A stretch of DNA of 64,000 nt from contig NZ_FWXF01000005.1 of assembly GCF_900176285.1 (NCBI RefSeq), positions 124,001-188,000 of the forward strand. Reading direction: 5' to 3'. The translations under genes were made by a program, and so were the position numbers. Positions 46,244 through 55,071 of the stretch are shown one piece after another. Positions within the stretch are counted from its first letter, which is position 1, and each line of letters begins with the position of its first letter. This DNA comes from Desulfacinum hydrothermale DSM 13146. Its GTDB lineage: Bacteria > Desulfobacterota > Syntrophobacteria > Syntrophobacterales > DSM-9756. A model generated the notes under the pieces. That model saw nothing but the letters and a program-made list of their open reading frames with translations. It was not told the origin of the DNA and did not search any database.

Positions 46244-47167
46244 TCATGGGCGGAACGCATCGGGGGATTGGGAAGGTGAGGGGATGCCCGCGCGGCCTCC
46301 CAGCCGAGTGGCCGCCTGGGCCGCGGCCCAGGAAGCGAAACGCACCCGTCGTTTCAGGTCCCAGCCGGAAAGCAAACCATGGACGTAGGCCCCATGGAAC
46401 ACATCCCCGCATCCGGTGGTATCCACGGCCTCTATGGAATCGGCCGGCTGACGGAGGAAAGCGCCCCGGCAAAAGAAGAGCGAACCTCGGGGGCCCAGGG
46501 TCACCCCCACCACCTCCGGGCCCAACTCCGCCAGCTTGCGGCAGGCACCTTCCGGGTCCGGCCCTCCCATGAGAGAACGGGCGAAGGCTTCGGAGGTGAT
46601 GAAGTGATCGCTCAGGCGGGCCAATTCCAGCATGCCGTCTCGAAGCGTTCCCGCGTCCACCACCACGGGAACGGATTGCTGTCGGGCCGCCCGGGCGGCC
46701 CCAAGCGCCGCTTCCACAAAGAGGCCGTCCGTCAAGAGCACCCGGGCCGCTCCCACCGCCCGGACCGGGACCTCTTCGGGTCGCAGGGGATCGCCCGTGG
46801 GTCGCCGCCAGAAGATGGTGCGTCGGCCCGAGCCGGGTTCCACCGCGATGAAGGCGAACTGGGAACGCGCCTTGGAACGCACCCGCACATACCTGCCGTC
46901 CACCCCTTCGCGGTCAAGGGACGCCCGGATCTCCCGCCCGAACGGATCGTCTCCCACCACGGAACAGAGGGCCGTCCGCCATCCCCATCGGGCCAAGGCC
47001 ACCAGGGCTGTGGCCGCAGGCCCTCCGCCCTGGATGGTCAGGTCCTGGAATTCGCACTTGGTATCCGGCGGGGGGTAAGCATCCACGCGGCCCAGATAGT
47101 CCAGGGCACATTGCCCCACGCCGACCACGTCCCAGCACGCCTCGGACTGGCCTGAAGTCCCGACCAT
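46244..47167 (-). CDS. PfkB/ribokinase-family carbohydrate kinase
   Basis: The 307-residue protein has the PfkB signatures: VVGVGQCALDYLGRVDAYP, TIQGGGPAATALVAL near the N-terminus and DTTGCGDVFHGAYVHGLL near the C-terminus, with the catalytic base Asp in TTGCGD. The family phosphorylates sugars or nucleosides; substrate not evident. GTG/ATG choice: ATG at 47167 preceded by GGGGAAGGA. Same strand and close to the amino-acid transporter ATPase gene (about 100 bases). Confidence 0.86.
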   Translation of the reverse strand: MVGTSGQSEACWDVVGVGQCALDYLGRVDAYPPPDTKCEFQDLTIQGGGPAATALVALARWGWRTALCSVVGDDPFGREIRASLDREGVDGRYVRVRSKARSQFAFIAVEPGSGRRTIFWRRPTGDPLRPEEVPVRAVGAARVLLTDGLFVEAALGAARAARQQSVPVVVDAGTLRDGMLELARLSDHFITSEAFARSLMGGPDPEGACRKLAELGPEVVGVTLGPRGSLFFCRGAFLRQPADSIEAVDTTGCGDVFHGAYVHGLLSGWDLKRRVRFASWAAAQAATRLGGRAGIPSPSQSPDAFRP

Positions 47168-47266
47168 GCCGCATCCTTCCCCGGGGTTTTTCAAGGGCGT
47201 CTCCGGACTCGCCCCCGAGGGGCGTCCGCAATTTTGGGACCGCGCCCCATCGGGGCCGGCACCACC

Positions 47267-48037
47267 TCAGTGGAGGATCTGGCTCAAAAAGAGCTTGGTG
47301 CGTTCGTGCCGCGGGTTGTTGAAGAACTCTTCCGGCGTGTTTTCTTCCACCACCTGTCCCCCGTCCATGAAGAGCACCCGGTGGGCCACGCTGCGGGCGA
47401 ACCCCATCTCATGGGTCACCACGATCATGGTCATGCCTTCCTGGGCCAGCTCGATCATGGCGTCCAGGACCTCCTTGATCATCTCGGGGTCCAGAGCCGA
47501 GGTGGGCTCATCGAAAAGCATCACCTTGGGCGACATGCACAGGCTTCGCGCGATGGCCACCCGCTGCTGCTGTCCGCCCGAAAGCTGGCCCGGGTACTTG
47601 TGAGCCTGTTCGGCGATGTGCACCTTTTCCAGGTAGTACAGGGCCGTTTCTTCCGCCTCCTTGCGCGGCACCTTACGGACCCAGATGGGCCCCAGCGTGA
47701 GGTTTTCCAGGACCGTCAGGTGGGGAAAGAGGTTGAAGTGCTGGAAGACCATGCCCACCTCGGAGCGGATCTTTTCGATGTTCTTCACGTTGTTGGTCAG
47801 TTCGATGCCGTCCACGACGATCCGGCCCTTCTGGTGTTCTTCCAAGCGGTTGATGCACCGAATGAGGGTAGACTTTCCCGATCCCGACGGACCGCAGATG
47901 ACGATCCGCTCCTGCTTGTGCACCTTCAGGTTGATCCCCTTGAGAACGTGGAATTCGCCGAACCACTTGTGCAGATCGACGATTTCCACCATCACCTCGG
48001 AATCGGGCCTGGAACGGGTTTCGGCTTTTTCGTTCAT
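47267..48037 (-). CDS. aapP: Polar amino-acid ABC transporter ATPase (GlnQ/AapP type)
   Basis: The 256-residue ATPase shows Walker [11 protein letters not shown]-loop [12 protein letters not shown], signature [13 protein letters not shown], Walker [13 protein letters not shown] and switch His VTHEMGF, all typical of GlnQ-like proteins that drive amino-acid uptake. The upstream permease genes AapQ/AapM and the binding protein AapJ lie on the same strand. Repeat A5 lies between this gene and AapM, so the ATPase may be transcribed separately or after read-through. Confidence 0.92.
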   Translation of the reverse strand: MNEKAETRSRPDSEVMVEIVDLHKWFGEFHVLKGINLKVHKQERIVICGPSGSGKSTLIRCINRLEEHQKGRIVVDGIELTNNVKNIEKIRSEVGMVFQHFNLFPHLTVLENLTLGPIWVRKVPRKEAEETALYYLEKVHIAEQAHKYPGQLSGGQQQRVAIARSLCMSPKVMLFDEPTSALDPEMIKEVLDAMIELAQEGMTMIVVTHEMGFARSVAHRVLFMDGGQVVEENTPEEFFNNPRHERTKLFLSQILH

Positions 48038-48296
48038 GGATCCTTGTTCCTCTCAGATGACCGGGCTGACGTCCGGCCAGCCCATCCATTCAAAGTTTCG
48101 TCCACTCCGCGGCCAAGGCCCCCCGGTTCTCAACGCTACGCTCCGGCGCGGCCCACGGCGCTGAACGGCCCGCCGCGGTAGCACGTCGTTCCCGGGATCG
48201 CCCTGCGCCCTCGGACGATTTCCCCCGCGTTGTCTGCGCCGCCATGGCGCCTTCCTTTTTCTTTCCCCCCGCAGCGACCCGGTGCCCCCATCTTGG

Positions 48297-48420
48297 CAGT
48301 TTGTCCCACAACGGGCTTTCGGGAGATTTCTGACCAGCTCAAATCCATCCACTGTGCCATGGGGTCTTTTTTGAGCCTTCAGAAAGCCTTGTTGGGGCGG
48401 GTTCGGAATGCGCCCCGACT
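48297..48420 (+). repeat. Dispersed repeat family A, copy 5 (block plus GC hairpin)
   Basis: Contains TTGTCCCACAACGGGC, TTTCGGGAGATTTCTGACCA and CCACTGTGCC. About 30 bases later GTTGGGGCG (48391-48399) pairs with CGCCCCGAC (48411-48419). The 459-base gap between aapM and aapP shows no gene beyond this. Confidence 0.6.
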
Positions 48421-48496
48421 GCTGCCGGGCCCCTCTGCCAGCCCCAAACTTCCGTTCGTTCAAGAAGGGACAACCGAAGCACTCTCGAACAGCCTC

Positions 48497-49579
48497 CTAA
48501 TGGTTCTCCGTGGACAGCTCCATTTCCAGCTTCCGGCTGTAGTGGGACATGGAAAAACATCCCAGGAAGTAGAGGATGGCCAAAAAGATGTAGGCCTCCC
48601 GGCTGAAGCCCATCCATTCCGGGTTGGAAAGCACCGTCTGGGTGGTCTTCAACACATCGTAGAGGGCGATGATCACCACCAGGGAGGTGTCCTTGAAGGC
48701 CGAGACCAGGATACCCACCGTGGGCGGGATGACAATCTTCAAGGCCTGCGGGAGGATCACCAACCGCATGGTCAGATAGTAGTTGAGGCCCAGAGATTCG
48801 GCCGCTTCGTACTGCCCCTTGGGAATGGCCTGCAGACCACCGCGCACCACCTCGGCGATGTAGGCCCCCGTAAAGAGGATGATGGCCACCTGGGCTCGAA
48901 GGATCTTGTTGATGGTGATGCCTTCGGGAAGAAAGAGCGGGAAGATGATGGAGGCCATGAAGAGGAGACTGATCAAGGGAACGCCCCGAATCATTTCAAT
49001 ATAGACCACGCTCAGAACCTTGATGGCCGGCATCTTGGACTGGCGTCCCAAGGCCAGGATCACTCCCAGGGGATAGGCCGCCGTGAGGCCGAAGACGGAC
49101 AGAAGCAGCGTCAGCGGAAGCCCGCCCCACTTGGTGGTTTCCACGGCGGGAAGGCCCGGCACCCCGCCCGCCATGAGCACGCCCATGGCCACCAGGCCCA
49201 CGATCCAGGCGTAGCCCAGCCGCTTGGACCAGTACTTGCGATCCCGGGAAAAGAAAAGGAGCCCCAGCAGCAGCACCACGGCCACGGCGGGCCGCCATTG
49301 CTGGTCGTAGGGATAGAACCCGAAGAGGATGAAGCGTATGTTTTGGGTGATGACGGACCAGCAGGCCCCCGCTCCGTCGCGGCACACCTGGGACGGGGAA
49401 AACCAGGACGCGTCGATGAACGCCCAGCGCACAAAGGGCGGCAGAACGGACCAGAGAAAATAGAGGGTGACCAGGCTCAGCAGGGAATTGAACGGCGTAT
49501 TGAAAAGATTCTGGCGAAGCCAGCCCACCACTCCCACCGAGGTGACGGGCGGCTTGACCACATGCACCTGTTCGGACAT
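48497..49579 (-). CDS. aapM: Polar amino-acid ABC transporter permease (AapM type)
   Basis: The 360-residue hydrophobic protein carries in its C-terminal half the His/Glu/Gln permease motif: GAYIAEVVRGGLQAIPKGQYEAAESLGL with the EAA loop that contacts the ATPase. The N-terminal 170 residues form extra helices and a periplasmic loop as in AapM/GltK-type proteins. Starts 31 bases after the end of AapQ. Confidence 0.9.
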   Translation of the reverse strand: MSEQVHVVKPPVTSVGVVGWLRQNLFNTPFNSLLSLVTLYFLWSVLPPFVRWAFIDASWFSPSQVCRDGAGACWSVITQNIRFILFGFYPYDQQWRPAVAVVLLLGLLFFSRDRKYWSKRLGYAWIVGLVAMGVLMAGGVPGLPAVETTKWGGLPLTLLLSVFGLTAAYPLGVILALGRQSKMPAIKVLSVVYIEMIRGVPLISLLFMASIIFPLFLPEGITINKILRAQVAIILFTGAYIAEVVRGGLQAIPKGQYEAAESLGLNYYLTMRLVILPQALKIVIPPTVGILVSAFKDTSLVVIIALYDVLKTTQTVLSNPEWMGFSREAYIFLAILYFLGCFSMSHYSRKLEMELSTENH

Positions 49580-49610
49580 GAAAACCTTCTCCTCGTTCGG
49601 CGCTTGTTGA

Positions 49611-50810
49611 CTAGCGCTCCACCAGTTTGACCTTCTTGTTGTACCAGTTCATGAAGGCGGACGTGGACAGGCTGAAGATGAGATAGACGAGCATGATGAG
49701 CGCCACGCCTTCGATGGACTGGCCCGTTTGGTTGATGGTGGTATTGGCCACCGACACGAAGTCCGGATACCCAATGGCCACGGCCAGAGAGCTGTTCTTG
49801 GTCAGGTTGAGCATCTGGCTGGTGAGCGGCGGGATGATGACCCGAAGCGCCTGGGGCAGGATGACCAACCGGAGCACCTGGGCGGGGCGAAGCCCCAGGG
49901 CCATGGCCGCCTCCCGCTGCCCCTTGCTCACCGACTGGATACCCGCTCGAACCGCCTCCGCCACGAAGGCCGCCGTGTAGAGGATGAGGCCCAACAGGAG
50001 GGCCATGAATTCGGGACTCCAGGTGGTCCCGCCCCGGAAGTTGAACCCGCGCAGTTCCGGAACGCTCATGGCAAACGGAGCCCCCAAGGCCGCCCACACG
50101 CCCAAAGGCAATCCCAACACCAGCGCCAATGAGACGCGAAAGACCGGAAAGGTCTTTCCGGTTTCGTCCTGGCGCTTCCGCGCCCAGCGCCGCAGTCCCC
50201 ACACCATGAGGCAAGCCGCCGCGAAGGCCAAAAAGACGTAGCCATAGGCCGGATGCCATTCCGGCACCGGCATGACGAGGCCACGGTTGCACAAAAAGAC
50301 GCCGTGCATGGGCTTGAGGGCCTGCCGCGGGCTCGGAAGGGTTTCATAGAAGATGGCGTACCAGAAAAAGAGCTGGAGCAGGACGGGAACGTCCTGCATC
50401 CCTTCGATGTAGATCGCCGCCAGTCGGGAGATAAGCCAGTTGCTGGAAAGGCGGGCGATACCGATGAAGGTGCCCAGGAAGACGGTGATGACGATGCCGA
50501 TGAAAGAGACCTTGATGGTGTTGAGAGCGCCCACCACAAGGGCCCGGGCGTAGGTGTTGGAAGCGTCGTAGGCAATGACAGACTCTCCGATTTCAAAGGA
50601 CGCCTCCTTGCCCAAAAAGCCGAATCCGGTGGCGATCTTCTGGCGCTGCAGGTTGGCCACGGTGTTGGAGATGAGATACCAGGCCAAGAGGGCCACCGCC
50701 CCCACAACGAGGATCTGGAAGAAGATGGCACGCTTTTTGGGATCGAGCCAGAACGGTTCGGGCTTTTCGCGCAAAACCCCGTCATGGGTTTGAGTTGTGT
50801 CCAAAGCCAT
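49611..50810 (-). CDS. aapQ: Polar amino-acid ABC transporter permease (AapQ type)
   Basis: The 399-residue permease has N-terminal helices, QDVPVLLQLFFWYAIFYE and the C-terminal EAA motif AAFVAEAVRAGIQSVSKGQREAAMALGL. It pairs with AapM. Promoter presumably lies with AapJ upstream; a terminator at 51217 after AapJ would limit read-through, so transporter-gene dosage falls after the binding protein. Confidence 0.9.
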   Translation of the reverse strand: MALDTTQTHDGVLREKPEPFWLDPKKRAIFFQILVVGAVALLAWYLISNTVANLQRQKIATGFGFLGKEASFEIGESVIAYDASNTYARALVVGALNTIKVSFIGIVITVFLGTFIGIARLSSNWLISRLAAIYIEGMQDVPVLLQLFFWYAIFYETLPSPRQALKPMHGVFLCNRGLVMPVPEWHPAYGYVFLAFAAACLMVWGLRRWARKRQDETGKTFPVFRVSLALVLGLPLGVWAALGAPFAMSVPELRGFNFRGGTTWSPEFMALLLGLILYTAAFVAEAVRAGIQSVSKGQREAAMALGLRPAQVLRLVILPQALRVIIPPLTSQMLNLTKNSSLAVAIGYPDFVSVANTTINQTGQSIEGVALIMLVYLIFSLSTSAFMNWYNKKVKLVER

Positions 50811-51265
50811 CCTAACCTCTCATGTTTCCGGGATGGGGGAGTTGGAAAACAGTCCCCGTCTCTTTTTCCGTTGGTCCCTCCCGCAAGAGTGCGGACCCCG
50901 CGGCGGGCATGGCGCAGGCCCCATCCATTCCCAAAGGGAGTCCGCCAGGGAAGCCGAAGATCCCTTACCCACTGCCTCTCACGGCCCCCGGCCGCTTTCG
51001 AAGAAGAGCACCGGGCCGCGGCGATCTCCCACCTGGATTCGGGCCTGCACGGAAGATTGTCCCCGCGGTCTCGGCCGCCGGCTGCAACCCGGCGCGGCCT
51101 CCCACCCCTGCCTCCTTTCCGTACGCAAGTGTATCAGCGGATGAATGGGCTTAACCAGGCGGCGCGAGGAGGAGGCGACTCAGCGGGAACGGGGGCGACG
51201 CCCGGGGGCAAGGGACAAAAAAAGTGCCCCACGTAGGGGGCACTGTCAATCCATAATTCCAAGTA
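50811..51265. other. Gap of 455 bases between aapQ and aapJ
   Basis: Contains the aapJ terminator (51217-51244, minus strand). The rest shows no coding sequence or repeat copy. Confidence 0.5.
51217..51244 (-). terminator. Rho-independent terminator after aapJ
   Basis: On the minus strand AGTGCCCC pairs with GGGGCACT across a short loop and a run of seven T follows. Placed 22 bases after the aapJ stop codon, it probably keeps binding-protein transcripts in excess over permease transcripts. Confidence 0.85.
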
Positions 51266-52279
51266 TCAACGGAAGGGCGCAGCGTACATAAGACCACCCT
51301 GGGTCCACAGGGCGTTCAGGCCCCGGGGCATGCCCAGCGGCGTATTGGGACCCACGTTCCTCTCATAGATTTCGCCGTAGTTGCCCACCTGCTTGATGAT
51401 GTTGTAGGTCCACTTGTCATCCAGGCCCAAGGCTTTGCCCATTCCCGGGGTCACACCCAAGAAGCGTTGGATGGCCGGATCCTTGCTCTTGAGCATCTCG
51501 TCCACGTTCTTGGACGTGATGCCGAACTCTTCCGCCTGGATGAGAGCCATGACGGTCCAGTTGACGATGTCGTACCACTGATCGTCGCCGTGACGAACCA
51601 CGGGCGCCAAGGGTTCCTTGGAGATGATTTCAGGTAGGAGAACGTAATCGTCCGGGTTGGGCGCCACGGCACGATGGCCTGCCAGCTGGGACGAATCGGA
51701 GGTGAGCACATCGCATCGACCGGCAAAGAAGGCCTTGTTGAGCTCGGCGGCCTGCTCGATAACCACCGGTTTCCACTGCATGTTGTTCTTGCGGAAAAAG
51801 TCCGCCGCGTTCAATTCGGTGGTGGTCCCCGGAAGGACGCACACGGTGGCCCCATCCAGTTCCTTGGCACTCTTGATCCCCAGCTTCTTGGGTACCAGGA
51901 AGCCCTGGCCGTCGTAGAAGTTCACATGGACGAAGTTGAGACCGTTGGTGGTTTCCCGGGTGAGCGTCTGGGTGGTGTTGCGGCACAGGACGTCGATTTC
52001 CTTGGACTGAAGGGCCGGCAGACGCTGGACGGCGGTGAGGGGAACGAACTTGACCTTGCTGGCATCCCCGAAGACGGCGGCGGCAATCGCCCGGGCCGTG
52101 TCCACGTCCAGACCCTTCCACACGCCCTTTTCGTCGGGCATGCTGAAACCGAACACGCTGCCGTTGACCCCGGCGATGAGGTATCCGCGGGCTCTCACTT
52201 CATCGAGCGTGCCGGCGCTCGCAGGCAATGCCAAAGCCAAAACGGCCAAAAGGACGACGACAATACGCAAGCCTTTCAT
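51266..52279 (-). CDS. aapJ: Periplasmic amino-acid-binding protein (AapJ type)
   Basis: The 337-residue protein has a signal peptide (about 1-23, ending LPASAG) and the family-3 binding-protein motifs: RGYLIAGVNGSVFGFSMPDEKGVWKGLDVDTARAIAAAVFGD, DVLCRNTTQTLTRE and ARTNVP-like YERNVGPNTPLGMPRGLNALW at the end. This is the AapJ type of amino-acid-binding protein, length about 340. ATG at 52279 follows GGGAGGGAA. It is the first gene of the transporter locus. Confidence 0.93.
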   Translation of the reverse strand: MKGLRIVVVLLAVLALALPASAGTLDEVRARGYLIAGVNGSVFGFSMPDEKGVWKGLDVDTARAIAAAVFGDASKVKFVPLTAVQRLPALQSKEIDVLCRNTTQTLTRETTNGLNFVHVNFYDGQGFLVPKKLGIKSAKELDGATVCVLPGTTTELNAADFFRKNNMQWKPVVIEQAAELNKAFFAGRCDVLTSDSSQLAGHRAVAPNPDDYVLLPEIISKEPLAPVVRHGDDQWYDIVNWTVMALIQAEEFGITSKNVDEMLKSKDPAIQRFLGVTPGMGKALGLDDKWTYNIIKQVGNYGEIYERNVGPNTPLGMPRGLNALWTQGGLMYAAPFR

Positions 52280-52642
52280 GGATATTCCCTCCCTTGAGAT
52301 GCTTGTTAGCGGACACAGCCCTGGAAATCCAAGAGCCGCCACACCGAAGCGCTTTCGGCCTACCACCTCCTTTCCGGCCCAGATCGTCCCAACTTTGCCA
52401 AAGATTTTATGACATTCTGAAATAGAATGCGCAATCATATGAATTTCCTAGGATTTAATCAAGCGCAAAAAGGGCGGGCCCGGCGGGGGGCTTCGGGTTT
52501 CAACGGGCGGGGGTCGGGCCGCGGATTGCCGGCACCCGGGCGCGGTTCCCCGGGGACAAGCGGCGGCCGCTGTGCTATATGGAAGGGTCGAAACAGTCCG
52601 CAGCCAAGGCTCCACCCCCAGGCGATGGAGGATGCCTAGATC
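52280..52642. other. Divergent gap of 363 bases between aapJ and korA
   Basis: Holds the candidate aapJ promoter (52406-52434). On the right side GGTCCGCAAAC... shows no clear -35/-10 pair for korA. No gene. Confidence 0.45.
52406..52434 (-). promoter_or_regulatory. Candidate sigma70-type promoter for aapJ
   Basis: On the minus strand TTGCGC (52429-52434) and CATAAA (52406-52411) are separated by exactly 17 bases, about 130 bases before the start codon in an AT-rich stretch. Confidence 0.4.
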
Positions 52643-53761
52643 ATGGGACGCATCTTGATAGACGGAAACGAGGCGGTGGTCCGGGGCGCTCTCTACGCCG
52701 GATGCCGTTTCTTCGCAGGGTATCCCATCACCCCGGCCAGCTCCATCCTGTCGGGCATGCTGGAGGCGTTGCCACCGGCCGGGGGCATGGTTATGCAGGG
52801 AGAAGACGAGATCGCCTCCATCGGCTACTGCCTGGGCGCTTCCATGGCCGGTCTGAAGGCCATGACAGCCACCTCCGGGCCGGGCATCAGCCTGTACAGC
52901 GAAAACATCTCTTTTGCCATCGGCAGTGAAATCCCCCTCATGATCGTCAATGTCATGCGCCAGGGCCCTTCCACCGGGGCGGCCACCCGCGGGGCCGACG
53001 GGGACGTGCACTTCATGCGCTGGGGCAATTCCGGCGGACTTCCCGTGATCGTGCTGGCGCCCACCAGTGCCCCCGACTGCTTCACCCTCACGGTTCATGC
53101 GTTCAATCTGGCGGAAAGGTTCCGCTGCCCCGTGTTCGTGGTCAGCAACAAGGAAATCGGCATGACCCGGGAGACGGTGGACCTGGACCGTCTGGAACGC
53201 CCCCCGGTGATCGATCGAGCGATCCACCGGGAAGGGGCCTTTCTGCCCTTCGCCGCCCAGGGCCCCGACGGTGTGCCGCCCTTTCTGCCCCTGGGCGGAT
53301 CCGTCCCCGTGCGGCAAACATCGTCCATGCACGGCCCGGACGGATACATCACCACCGACCCCCACCAGATTCAAGCCCTGGTGGAACGGCTCACCAACAA
53401 GGTGGAAGCCCACGTGGACGAATTCAGCTTTTACGACCTGGACGCCCAGGCGGACGCCCGCACCCTTCTGGTGACCTACGGGGTGACAGCCCGCGCCGCC
53501 CGCACGGCCGTCTCGCGCCTTCGAGCTCAAGGCACCCCCGTGTCTCTCCTGGTGCTCAAGACCCTCTGGCCCGTGCCGGAACGGGTGATCCGCCGGGCCG
53601 CCCGGCACGCGGACCGGATCCTGGTGGTGGAGATGAATCTGGGCCAGTTGGTTCATGAAATCCGCCGGGTCCTCTGCGCCCAGCAGGTGGATTTCTTCGG
53701 CCTCATGTGCGGGAGACTCATCCGACCCAGCGAGATCGTCCAGGAGGTGTGCCGTGACTAG
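52643..53761 (+). CDS. korA: 2-oxoacid:ferredoxin oxidoreductase, alpha subunit (KorA/VorB type)
   Basis: The 372-residue protein matches the pyrimidine-binding and domain II parts of the alpha subunit: GNEAVVRGALYAGCRFFAGYPITPASSI, MQGEDEIASIGYCLGASMAGLKAMTATSGPG, and VEMNLGQLVHEIRRVL near the C-terminus. Such enzymes decarboxylate 2-oxoacids to acyl-CoA and reduce ferredoxin. The next gene starts within the last three codons of this one. No separate ferredoxin-like delta subunit is present. Substrate (2-oxoglutarate or branched-chain) undetermined. Confidence 0.9.
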   Translation: MGRILIDGNEAVVRGALYAGCRFFAGYPITPASSILSGMLEALPPAGGMVMQGEDEIASIGYCLGASMAGLKAMTATSGPGISLYSENISFAIGSEIPLMIVNVMRQGPSTGAATRGADGDVHFMRWGNSGGLPVIVLAPTSAPDCFTLTVHAFNLAERFRCPVFVVSNKEIGMTRETVDLDRLERPPVIDRAIHREGAFLPFAAQGPDGVPPFLPLGGSVPVRQTSSMHGPDGYITTDPHQIQALVERLTNKVEAHVDEFSFYDLDAQADARTLLVTYGVTARAARTAVSRLRAQGTPVSLLVLKTLWPVPERVIRRAARHADRILVVEMNLGQLVHEIRRVLCAQQVDFFGLMCGRLIRPSEIVQEVCRD

Positions 53762-55058
53762 CCTGCTCAACCCTTCCCGGCCCCCGGTCTTCTGCCCGGG
53801 CTGTTCCCATGAAAGGAGCTTGCACGTCCTGGACCGGGCTTTCCAGGATCTGGAACTCGGCGCCGAAGACGTGGTGATCGTGAGCGACATCGGCTGTTCG
53901 GGCCTTTTCGACGTCTTTTTCCGAACCCATGCCTTTCACGGCCTGCACGGGCGGGCGCTCACCTATGCCGCCGGCATCAAGATGGCCCGGCCGCACCTCA
54001 AGGTGGTGGTCACCATGGGCGACGGGGGGTTGGGGATCGGCGGGGCCCATCTTCTGGCCGCCTGCCGTCGGAACATGGACCTGACCCTTCTGGTTCTCAA
54101 CAACTTCAACTTCGGCATGACCGGCGGGCAGTTTTCCTGCACCACGCCCCCCACCGCCCGCGTGGGATCGGCCTTTCTCAACGAGCTGGAACATCCCATG
54201 GACGTGTGCCGGGTGGCGGCCGCAGCCGGCGCCCCTTTCGTGGTGCGCCGTTCTGTGTTCAGTACCGACCTGAAGGAAAAGCTGCGCGAAGCCCTCCTCT
54301 ACCCGGGATTCGCCCTGGTGGACGTGTGGGGCGGCTGCCCGGGCCGATACATGAAAAAGAATCCCCTGTCTCCCAAGGACCTGGAACGACAGGTGGCGGA
54401 GGCCGGGCTTTGGGACGGTCCCGTGGAAGAAAACGTGCGGGAGGAGTTTCGAACCTCCTACGCCGCGCGCCTGGGTCACGGGGAACCGCCCCTGGACTGG
54501 CAGGGAATCGAACCCTTTTACGAGGCTTCCCTGGTGGAACCGTGCGGCGTGGTGCTTCTGGGAGCCGCCGGAGAGCGGGTCATCTCGGCGGGGGCCCTGC
54601 TGGCGGAAACGGCCCTGCGGGGAGGGCTTCACGCCACCCAGAAAAACGAATACAACATCACGGTCATGCGCGGTCCTTCCATTACGGAGGTGCTCTTATC
54701 GCCCCGACCCATCGACTTTACGGGAATCGAGCATCCCGGTGTCATCGCCGCGCTGGCCCCGGAGGGCGTCGCCCGGAGAAAGGATCTGTTCGAAGCGGCC
54801 ACGGAAGGGACCCTTCTTCTTCGAGCGGCCGACGTGGCCGTTCCCGAAAGCCGAGCCCGCCGCCGGGACGTGGACTTCAAGGGAGCCGGCATCGGGAGGA
54901 AGGATCGGGCCCTGGCCTCCCTTGTGCTCATCGGCCAAGCGACGGGAATCTTTTCCGTGGAACAGCTTGGGCAGACTTTGAGGCAAACGGTGCCGGAAAA
55001 GCTTCATCCGGCGATGGAGGAAGTGTTTCGCAAGGCCGCCGCCCTGGAGGCAACGTAG
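53754..55058 (+). CDS. 2-oxoacid:ferredoxin oxidoreductase, fused beta-gamma subunit (KorB-KorC)
   Basis: The 434-residue protein has two parts. Residues 1-250 are the TPP-binding beta subunit (FCPGCSHERSL, SDIGCSGLF, GDGGLGIGGAHL, NNFNFGMTGGQFS). Residues about 265-434 are the gamma subunit (LLGAAGERVISAGALLAETAL, TQKNEYNITVMRGPSITEVLLS). In most organisms these are separate polypeptides. GTG at 53754, behind AGGAGGT, overlaps the korA end by 8 bases. The TolC gene follows after 13 bases, so the metabolic and efflux genes probably form one transcript. Confidence 0.87.
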   Translation: MTSLLNPSRPPVFCPGCSHERSLHVLDRAFQDLELGAEDVVIVSDIGCSGLFDVFFRTHAFHGLHGRALTYAAGIKMARPHLKVVVTMGDGGLGIGGAHLLAACRRNMDLTLLVLNNFNFGMTGGQFSCTTPPTARVGSAFLNELEHPMDVCRVAAAAGAPFVVRRSVFSTDLKEKLREALLYPGFALVDVWGGCPGRYMKKNPLSPKDLERQVAEAGLWDGPVEENVREEFRTSYAARLGHGEPPLDWQGIEPFYEASLVEPCGVVLLGAAGERVISAGALLAETALRGGLHATQKNEYNITVMRGPSITEVLLSPRPIDFTGIEHPGVIAALAPEGVARRKDLFEAATEGTLLLRAADVAVPESRARRRDVDFKGAGIGRKDRALASLVLIGQATGIFSVEQLGQTLRQTVPEKLHPAMEEVFRKAAALEAT

Positions 55059-55071
55059 GGCGGGAGGAACC

